Below are positions 58,488 through 64,000 of a stretch of 64,000 nucleotides of DNA, one piece after another; within the stretch, counting starts at the first letter, position 1; the number at the start of each line of letters is the position of its first letter. The position numbers were made by a program, and so were the translations under genes. Below the pieces are notes generated by a model that did not search any database, was not told the DNA's origin, and saw nothing but the letters and a program-made list of their open reading frames with translations. This DNA comes from Streptomyces sp. NBC_00370. GTDB lineage: Bacteria > Actinomycetota > Actinomycetes > Streptomycetales > Streptomycetaceae. The stretch is taken from assembly GCF_036084755.1 (NCBI RefSeq), contig NZ_CP107968.1, positions 310,001-374,000 on the forward strand, written 5' to 3'.

Positions 58488-59335
58488 CAGAGCTGAGCAC
58501 CCTCGGCGAAGTCGGTCGTACGGGAGAGCGTCTCCCACGCGCGGATGTCCTCGTCCACGGCCGTGCGCGCGGCGGTGACCAGGCGCAGGGCGTCCGAGCC
58601 GAGGACGAGGTGGGCCGGCGGCTGCTCGACCGACGCGATGTGCACGACGGCTTCCCCGGCCTTGGCCGGATTGCCGAGCTGGTTACCGCTGGCCTTCTGC
58701 CGCGCTTCCCGGATGGGGGTGAACAGCTCGTCGTAGTCGTCGATGGACTGCTCGGCGCGTGTCATGGACCGTCCGGCCCAGTCGGTGCGGAAGGAGCCGG
58801 GCTCGATCGCCGTCACATGGATCCCGAACTGGGCGACCTCCTTGCCCAGCGCCTCCAGGATGCCTTCCAGGGCGAACTTGCTGCCGCAGTAGGCGGACAT
58901 GCCGGGCACGGCCATGAGTCCGCCCATCGAGGTGACGGCCATCAGATGCCCACGGCGACGCCGGCGCATGGCGGGCAGCGCGGCCCGCAGTGTGGCGACC
59001 GCTCCGAACACGTTGACCTCGAACTGCCGCCGCACCTCGGCCTGCGGAGTCTCCTCGAAGGTGCCTTCCAGGCCGTAGCCGACGTTGGCGATGACGACGT
59101 CCAGCGGACCGACGGTCCGCTCGACCTCCGCGACCACGCTCCGTACGGCGTCGTCGTCCGTCACGTCCAGGATCCGGCCATGGGCGTGCCCGGGGTTGAG
59201 CCCTTCGAAGGCGCGCAGGTCCTCCTCCGATCGGACGGTGCCCACGACGGCGTGCCCGGCGGCCAGCGCGGCCTGGGCGAAGGCACGTCCCAGACCCGAG
59301 CTGACACCGGTGATGAGCCAGTTCTGCTTCTCCAT
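58487..59335 (-). CDS. short-chain dehydrogenase/reductase (SDR)
   Basis: The product is 282 residues. ATG 59335 (MEKQNWLITGVSSGLGRAFA) follows TGGAGG. The cofactor motif is TGVSSGLG, with NVGYG in place of NNAG. The catalytic Ser is in VTSMGG, and Tyr/Lys are in SAYCGSKFALEGI. It resembles broad oxidoreductases of the DltE/SDR type. A TACACGGTGTCGA motif near 59391-59403, upstream of the start, could be the TetR operator, but it is short. Confidence 0.9.
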   Translation of the reverse strand: MEKQNWLITGVSSGLGRAFAQAALAAGHAVVGTVRSEEDLRAFEGLNPGHAHGRILDVTDDDAVRSVVAEVERTVGPLDVVIANVGYGLEGTFEETPQAEVRRQFEVNVFGAVATLRAALPAMRRRRRGHLMAVTSMGGLMAVPGMSAYCGSKFALEGILEALGKEVAQFGIHVTAIEPGSFRTDWAGRSMTRAEQSIDDYDELFTPIREARQKASGNQLGNPAKAGEAVVHIASVEQPPAHLVLGSDALRLVTAARTAVDEDIRAWETLSRTTDFAEGAQL

Positions 59336-59534
59336 TGGTCCTCCAGGGAGGTCGCACGAGGGTCGGGATCGACCCCCTCGCAAGAAAGTCTACACGGTGT
59401 CGATTTTTATCACCGCTGTGTTGATTCCGCCCGCGTCCCGGCACGACCGCTCCTGAGCCTCGCCATCCGCTCTCCGCCGAGACACAGCCGGCCAGCCGCT
59501 ACGTTCTCTTCGAGGTGTTCGCCCTGCTGCCAAG

Positions 59535-59556
59535 ACCGAACGTTCTACCGTTTGGT
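59535..59556. promoter_or_regulatory. putative TetR operator
   Basis: ACCGAACG (59535-59542) and CGTTTGGT (59549-59556) pair in 7 of 8 positions around TTCTAC, 14 bases before the TetR start. The 12-mer GAACGTTCTACC inside it is repeated exactly at 63500-63511. Confidence 0.6.
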
Positions 59557-59569
59557 AAGCTCGGGCGCC

Positions 59570-60154
59570 ATGAGTCGGAGTACAGCGGGCGGCAGCACCT
59601 CGGAGGCACGGGCACGGCTGCTCAACACGGCAACCCAGATCTTCTACGCGGAGGGGATCCACTCCGTCGGCATCGACCGGATCGTCGCGGAAGCACAGGT
59701 GACCCGAGCCACGCTGTACCGGCATTTCGCCGGCAAGGAAGAACTCGTCCTCGCCTACCTCGATCTGGCCGACCAGGGCATTCGCGGCCAGGTCGCCACC
59801 GCGCGGACCAGCAGCGAGTCGGCGCCCGACCAGGTACGGGCCGTCGCGGCATCCATCGCCGAGGGCATCCGGTCCGGCGGATTCCGCGGCTGCGCCTTCC
59901 TCAACGCGGCAGCCGAGTACCCCGACATCAGTCACCCGATCCACCAAGCGGTCCTGGCCCACCGGCAGTGGTTCCTGGAGACCGTCACGGAGCTGCTGGC
60001 ACAGACACACCCCACAACCGCCGGGCCCGCGGGCCGGCACCTCGTCATGCTCCGGGACGGCGCCATGGCAGCCGGCTGCCTCTTCGACCCGGAACTGATC
60101 TCCGAGACCTTCATCAACGGCGTCGAGGGAATCCTGCAGACAAGCACCGCCTGA
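59570..60154 (+). CDS. TetR-family transcriptional regulator
   Basis: The product is 194 residues. The start is ATG 59570 (MSRSTAGGSTSEARARL), and longer in-frame extensions are spurious. The HTH is at about 12-60 (LLNTATQIFYAEGIHSVGID, RIVAEAQVTRATLYRHFAGK, EELVLAYL). The ligand domain has FRGCAFLNAAAEYPDISHPI, typical of the TetR_C_13/YxaF-like group. A terminator hairpin follows immediately. Its upstream motif is shared with the promoter region at 63444-63511. Confidence 0.88.
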   Translation: MSRSTAGGSTSEARARLLNTATQIFYAEGIHSVGIDRIVAEAQVTRATLYRHFAGKEELVLAYLDLADQGIRGQVATARTSSESAPDQVRAVAASIAEGIRSGGFRGCAFLNAAAEYPDISHPIHQAVLAHRQWFLETVTELLAQTHPTTAGPAGRHLVMLRDGAMAAGCLFDPELISETFINGVEGILQTSTA

Positions 60155-60157
60155 CCA

Positions 60158-60188
60158 GGTGTCCATGGCCTTGGGCTCCATGAACACC
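60158..60188 (+). terminator. terminator hairpin after the TetR gene
   Basis: GGTGTCCATGG (60158-60168) pairs with CCATGAACACC (60178-60188) in 10 of 11 positions around a nine-base loop, four bases after the stop codon. The rest of the gap to 60308 shows no gene. Confidence 0.65.
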
Positions 60189-60308
60189 GTTGTCCGGTCG
60201 TAGCGTTGGGTGTCGATCAGCCTCGGGTGCACCCGGTGTCGTACATGAAGCTGGTGAGCGATCGTTTCCTGGGGTTGCGCCCGCTACGACGGCGCTCGTC
60301 GCGGCTCC

Positions 60309-61229
60309 TCAGACCGGCCTCGTCAGGGACGTCCTCGTGATGAGCCGGTCGAGCTTGTCCCCCAGGCTTCCGACGCCGATCGACAGGTGTCCATGGTGGT
60401 TCCGCAGGTGGGGACGCGCGGTCGGCAGATGTTCGGCCAGCCACCTCGCGTGCGCGACCGGCACCATCCGATCGAGGGAGCCGTGCCACAGGTCGACGGG
60501 AACGACGACGCTGCCGGGGTCGAATCCCCACGGCGACGTCAGCGCGTGGAGGTCGCCGAGCCATCCTGCGTCCCCCCTCGCGAGGCCGTGGTTGACGTTC
60601 GCGGCGTTGTCCGCGCCGTACGCCGACGTGAGTTCGTTGCTGTCCACCGCCGGCAGCAGACTGGCCATCGCGGCGGCAAGGTCCGCCGGGCCGCTGCCCC
60701 TGAGGGCTCCGCCCATCCGCAACACGGCGGTACGCAAGGCCTGTTCACCCTGAACCGCGGCACCGAACAGCACGGCGTTCTGTACGCCCATGCCCGCGAC
60801 GAACTCCAGCCCCTTGGCGTCGTAGGGAGCGAACGAGGCGATCAACAGCACGCCCGACACGCGCTGCGGATCCGCCGCCCCGGTGGCCAATGCGTACGGC
60901 CCACCGGCAGACCATCCCGCCACCAGACAGCGGCGGACGCCCAGATGGTCCAGCAGTACGCGACCGTCCTCCACAGCGCCGGCAACTGGCCGCCCCGGCA
61001 CCGGAGTCGACGCGCCGTAACCCGCGCGTGAGTACGTGATGACGCGGTACCCACGCTCCACGGCCGAGCCCCACACGGTGTCCATGGGAACCGCCGAGCC
61101 AGGCATGCCGTGCTGGAGGAACACAACAGGCCCGTCCTGCGGCCCTCGCGCGGCGAACTCGAGAACACGGCCGTCGTGCAGACGTAACTGCTCCACCGCC
61201 TGGTCAGCGGTGCCGGCATCCGCGTTCAC
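60309..61229 (-). CDS. alpha/beta hydrolase
   Basis: The product is 306 residues. The oxyanion region is VVFLQHGMPGSAVPMDTVW, the nucleophile elbow is CLVAGWSAGGPYALATGA, the acid region is VPVDLWHGSLDRMVPVAHAR, and the His lies in NHHGHLSIG. The arrangement fits haloperoxidase- or esterase-type alpha/beta hydrolases. There is no signal peptide. The gap from 61230 to 61410 shows no gene. A pathway cannot be assigned. Confidence 0.85.
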   Translation of the reverse strand: MNADAGTADQAVEQLRLHDGRVLEFAARGPQDGPVVFLQHGMPGSAVPMDTVWGSAVERGYRVITYSRAGYGASTPVPGRPVAGAVEDGRVLLDHLGVRRCLVAGWSAGGPYALATGAADPQRVSGVLLIASFAPYDAKGLEFVAGMGVQNAVLFGAAVQGEQALRTAVLRMGGALRGSGPADLAAAMASLLPAVDSNELTSAYGADNAANVNHGLARGDAGWLGDLHALTSPWGFDPGSVVVPVDLWHGSLDRMVPVAHARWLAEHLPTARPHLRNHHGHLSIGVGSLGDKLDRLITRTSLTRPV

Positions 61230-61410
61230 GCGTCACCACTCGCGTCAGGACGCTGTCGGGACACCTTGCTCGCATCCGCTCGTGGTTCTTGTTTCATGGC
61301 TTCTCCTGTTGGCGTCACGACGAGCCTTCAACGCCCCTTGTCAGCACGGTGTTCGGGAGACCGCCCCGCCTCCGTCCGGCCCGACGGGACGAGGCATCGT
61401 GGTCGGACCG

Positions 61411-62850
61411 TCAGCGGCCGTACGCTTCCAGCAGCCGCAGCCACACTTCGCTGATCGTGGGGAACGCCGGAACCGCGTGCCACAGCCGGTCCAGCGGAAC
61501 CTCTCCGACGATCGCGATCGTCGCGGCGTGCAGGAGCTCGGCGACATCGGGGCCGACGAGCGTGAAGCCGACGATCACCTTCCGGTCCTCGTCGACGACC
61601 ATGCGGGCGTGGCCTTGGTATCCGTCGGCGTGGAGGGCCGATCCCGCGACGGCGGCCAGGTCGTGGTCGACGACGCGGATCCGGAGCCCGGCGGCCTCGG
61701 CGGCGGCCGCGGTCAGTCCCACCGACGCGATCTCGGGCTCGGTGAAGACCACCTGCGGCACCGCGCGGTCGTCGGCCGTGGCCACGTGCCGGCCCCACGG
61801 GCGGTCCTCGACCGCTTCACCCTTCGCCCGCGCGACGATGACATCGCCCACCGCACGCGCCTGGTATTTGCCCTGATGGGTCAGCAGCACACGGCGGTTG
61901 ACGTCACCGGCGGCGTACAACCACCCCTCGGACGTCGGCGCCCCGTCGTCCCCGACCACCCGCAGTGTGTCGTCCACCGTGAGCCAGGTGCCCGGCGTCA
62001 GACCGACGGCGCCGAGGCCGATGTCCTGGGTGTTCGGTGTACGGCCGATCGCGACGAGAAGTTCGTCGGCCTCGACGCGCTCGCCGGTGGTGAGCGTGAT
62101 GTGCACCGTACCGTCACCGTCGCGCTTCACGGCTGCGGCTTCCGCGCCGAGGAGTACCGAGACGCCGACCTCTCTCAGCGATGCGGTGACGCGTTCGCCG
62201 GCGAACGGCTCCGCGAGCGGCAGGACACCGTCACGGGCCAGCATCGTCACCGACGACCCCAGCGCGGCGAATGCCGTCGCCATCTCCGAGGCCACCACGC
62301 CGCCACCCATCACGGCGAGCCGTCCGGGGACCGCCCTCGCGGCGGCCGCCTCCCGGCTGCTCCACGGTGCCACCTCGCTGAGGCCGGGGATGTCCGGCAG
62401 GAGCGCGGCGCTGCCCGTCGCGACGACGACCGCATGCCGCGCGGTCAGCGACGTCACGACACCGTCCTCGCCCGTCACCTCGACGACCCGCTCGGAGCTG
62501 ATCCGCCCGTGGCCCCGGTGCAGCGGGATCCCGGCCGAGTCGAGCCACGACGCCTGCCCGTCGTCCTTCCAGTGCGAGGCGAAGGAGTCACGGCGGCGCA
62601 GCAAGGCCGCGACGTCCAGGTCACCGGTCATCGCCTCACGCGCCCCCGGTACCTGACGGGCGCCCCGAAGCGCGGCCGTGCTCCGCAGCAGCGCCTTGGT
62701 CGGCATACAGGCCCAGTAGGAGCACTCGCCGCCGACCAGTTCCCGCTCGACTATCGCGGCGCTCAGCCCGCCCTGCACCACCCGGTCGGCGACGTTCTCC
62801 CCGACCGGCCCAGCACCGATCACGATGACGTCGTACGTGTTGGCGTCCAC
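61411..62850 (-). CDS. pyridine nucleotide-disulfide oxidoreductase (class I, dihydrolipoamide/mercuric-reductase-like)
   Basis: The product is 479 residues. FAD is bound by the N-terminal IGAGPVGENVAD. The redox-active pair Cys43/Cys48 is in GGECSYWACMPTK, with the usual C-x4-C spacing but different filler residues from GGTCVNVGC. The NAD(P) site is LAVMGGGVVASEMATAFAAL. A second FAD motif is GWLYAAGDVNRRVLLTH. The C-terminal dimer domain lacks the clear His-Glu of lipoamide dehydrogenase, so the disulfide substrate is unknown. The gene begins one base after the membrane-protein stop, so they are co-transcribed. Confidence 0.88.
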   Translation of the reverse strand: MDANTYDVIVIGAGPVGENVADRVVQGGLSAAIVERELVGGECSYWACMPTKALLRSTAALRGARQVPGAREAMTGDLDVAALLRRRDSFASHWKDDGQASWLDSAGIPLHRGHGRISSERVVEVTGEDGVVTSLTARHAVVVATGSAALLPDIPGLSEVAPWSSREAAAARAVPGRLAVMGGGVVASEMATAFAALGSSVTMLARDGVLPLAEPFAGERVTASLREVGVSVLLGAEAAAVKRDGDGTVHITLTTGERVEADELLVAIGRTPNTQDIGLGAVGLTPGTWLTVDDTLRVVGDDGAPTSEGWLYAAGDVNRRVLLTHQGKYQARAVGDVIVARAKGEAVEDRPWGRHVATADDRAVPQVVFTEPEIASVGLTAAAAEAAGLRIRVVDHDLAAVAGSALHADGYQGHARMVVDEDRKVIVGFTLVGPDVAELLHAATIAIVGEVPLDRLWHAVPAFPTISEVWLRLLEAYGR

Positions 62851-62851
62851 G

Positions 62852-63412
62852 TCAGTTCCCCTTGGAGGCGCGGCCCAGGCGCAGGGCCGAGATGAGGAAG
62901 AAGATGGCGCCCGGAATGGCGTAGCCGACGGCGCCGGTCAGGCTCGGCTTGTCCGCCCCTGCCGACGCGACGAACGACCCACCGGCCAGGACGGAGATGC
63001 CGCCGCTGAGGATCATCGGCCACTGGCCACCCATTTTGCGGCGCGGTACGGCCACGATGAGCTGGACCAGCCCGGCCACGATCGCCCAGGCCCCCCACAC
63101 GCGCAGCACCGCCGGGATACCGGACGCACAGGCGATGCCCAGGCCGACAGCCGTGACGAGGCTGACCGCGACGTTCACGTACAGCAGCTTCGTCGACCCC
63201 GTGCCGCGAGAAACCTTCGCGTCGTACACGGCCGCACCCACATCGAACAGCGGATACAGCACGAGCAGCGCGACCACGACCGGGCTCAGCTTCGAAGCAG
63301 TCGGCACCATGATCAGCGCCCAGATGATGGCGAACGCGAACCGGACGAAGTACAGCCGCCGCAGAGCGGGGGCGGTGCCGGCGACGCCGGCCGGAACGGT
63401 GATGGTGCTCAC
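62852..63412 (-). CDS. small integral membrane protein
   Basis: The product is 186 residues with about six hydrophobic spans: RLYFVRFAFAIIWALIMVP, VVVALLVLYPLFDVGAAVYD, LYVNVAVSLVTAVGLGIACA, VWGAWAIVAGLVQLIVAVP, MILSGGISVLAGGSFVASAG and GAVGYAIPGAIFFLISALRL. It resembles DUF308-like membrane proteins. The function is unknown. It shares a promoter with the downstream disulfide oxidoreductase. Confidence 0.75.
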   Translation of the reverse strand: MSTITVPAGVAGTAPALRRLYFVRFAFAIIWALIMVPTASKLSPVVVALLVLYPLFDVGAAVYDAKVSRGTGSTKLLYVNVAVSLVTAVGLGIACASGIPAVLRVWGAWAIVAGLVQLIVAVPRRKMGGQWPMILSGGISVLAGGSFVASAGADKPSLTGAVGYAIPGAIFFLISALRLGRASKGN

Positions 63413-63443
63413 GATGGTCCCTTCGATTGGCTGACGGTCTGCA

Positions 63444-63517
63444 AGAACGACCGTTCTGTCGCATCAGCTTGGCAAGGGGTGGAGCCGCTTGTCAAGAGAG
63501 AACGTTCTACCTTGACA
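63444..63517. promoter_or_regulatory. divergent promoter region with AGAACG/CGTTCT operators
   Basis: AGAACGACCGTTCT (63444-63457) and AGAACGTTCT (63499-63508) are perfect palindromes or inverted repeats. On the minus strand, TTGACA (63490-63495) and CAAGCT (63466-63471) are 18 bases apart, with the first palindrome just downstream. On the plus strand TTGACA (63512-63517) follows the second palindrome. A half-site (ATCGTTCT) is near 63553. Confidence 0.7.
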
Positions 63518-63603
63518 GCGACCGAACAGAGGGTGAAACTACAAGCAGATAGATCGTTCTCTCTCGTTTCGGACGATCTTCAGATGGCGCGGAAAGGATG
63601 AAG

Positions 63604-64000
63604 ATGACCAAAGAGATCTACACGGGCATTGCCACCTCTACCGGCGACGGCAGGGCTGGAGGTCATGTCCGGACCAACGACGGGCTGCTCGACATGACGC
63701 TGGCGATCCCGAAGGAGATGGGCGGCCCCGGCGGGGCGACCAATCCCGAGCAACTGTTCGCGGCCGGCTGGGCTGCGTGCTTCCACTCGGCGCTCAAGGC
63801 CGTGGCCGCGCAGCAGAAGACTCAGATCGCCGACTCCGCGGTCATTGTGGAGGTGGGAGTGCACCCCACACCGGAGGGCGGATTCGGCCTGAACGCCGCG
63901 CTGCACGTCGAACTGTCCGGCGTGGAACAAGCGGTGGCGGACCAGCTGATCGAGGCGGCACACGCGATGTGCCCGTACTCCAACGCGACGCGCGGCAACA
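63604..64000 (+). CDS. ohr: organic hydroperoxide resistance protein (Ohr/OsmC family), 3' truncated by window
   Basis: The first 132 residues are present and the protein (normally about 140) runs off the right edge. Both catalytic cysteines are visible: Cys59 in NPEQLFAAGWAACFHSALK and Cys123 in AHAMCPYSNAT. Ohr enzymes reduce organic peroxides with thiols such as lipoyl groups in the cytosol. ATG 63604 is preceded by GGAAAGG. It is divergent from a disulfide oxidoreductase operon, which could supply reducing power. The AGAACG palindromes are its likely regulator sites. Confidence 0.92.
   Translation, partial: MTKEIYTGIATSTGDGRAGGHVRTNDGLLDMTLAIPKEMGGPGGATNPEQLFAAGWAACFHSALKAVAAQQKTQIADSAVIVEVGVHPTPEGGFGLNAALHVELSGVEQAVADQLIEAAHAMCPYSNATRGN

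Noticed and set aside
58610..59569. N-terminal extension of the TetR frame ending at 60154
   Set aside because: It overlaps the SDR gene on the other strand and has no family similarity. HTH homology begins just after ATG 59570, which sits correctly behind an operator.
60189..60308. Possible transposase remnant between the TetR and alpha/beta hydrolase genes
   Set aside because: A short minus-strand frame was seen, but no recognisable transposase motif and no terminal inverted repeats or target duplication.
1..64000. CRISPR array, tRNA/rRNA genes, prophage or integrative-element ends
   Set aside because: No regularly spaced repeats, no tRNA-like cloverleaf, no integrase, and no paired attachment-like repeats were seen on reading the window.

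Overview
The window is very GC-rich, with strong third-position GC bias, many GTG/TTG starts, four-base ATGA stop/start overlaps and an abundance of TetR regulators. It carries a Tat-type lipoprotein binding protein and secreted glycoside hydrolases. This fits a Streptomyces-like actinomycete, probably an accessory, catabolic part of the chromosome. No rRNA, tRNA, CRISPR array, integrase or intact insertion sequence was seen.

Left third (1-24,600): glycan use. A truncated GH76 gene enters at the left edge. After an alpha/beta hydrolase with a divergent XRE regulator, decayed esterase and TetR remnants, a TPR protein and a membrane protein, comes a mannan-type locus. A leftward LacI-GH38-GH36-like-GH76 operon diverges from a rightward five-gene oligosaccharide/oligopeptide ABC importer, with a perfect LacI-type palindrome between them. 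The importer ends at a strong bidirectional terminator. On its far side lies a leftward, overlapping Gfo/Idh-DUF6807-cupin operon whose upstream region carries more LacI-type motifs. A DinB-like protein and a large secreted GH65 enzyme with carbohydrate-binding modules follow.

Middle (24,863-35,158): a leftward group holds a CocE/NonD hydrolase with an unusual N-terminal domain, a TetR with two helix-turn-helix units, an acyl-CoA-dehydrogenase-fold flavoprotein, an NTF2/SnoaL-like protein, a YhgE-like membrane protein and an unrecognised protein. Two TetR genes and a second CocE hydrolase follow.

Right-centre (35,280-54,180): the most coherent catabolic unit. A seven-gene leftward operon (FAH-family hydrolase, cupin, CaiB CoA transferase, MDR dehydrogenase, FAD monooxygenase, DUF3500, NmrA) has a four-base overlap at all six junctions. 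It is divergent from a GntR regulator. A rightward operon encodes a sugar-type ABC importer whose permease gene is an in-frame tandem duplication, then a flavin reductase fused to an IclR-like effector domain, an NTF2-like protein and a third CocE hydrolase. A monooxygenase-type flavoprotein converges on it. The promoters of all three units share -35/-10 spacing and a GGACCTAATGGTTAGGTCC-like operator, so they look like one regulon. The CocE, NTF2-like and flavoprotein trio occurs in both the middle and this region.

Right end (54,611-64,000): TetR-controlled redox and hydrolase genes. These are a PHB-depolymerase-like esterase, a zinc alcohol dehydrogenase, an SDR, an alpha/beta hydrolase, a disulfide oxidoreductase with a small membrane protein, and a truncated Ohr peroxidase, with several clear palindromic operators.
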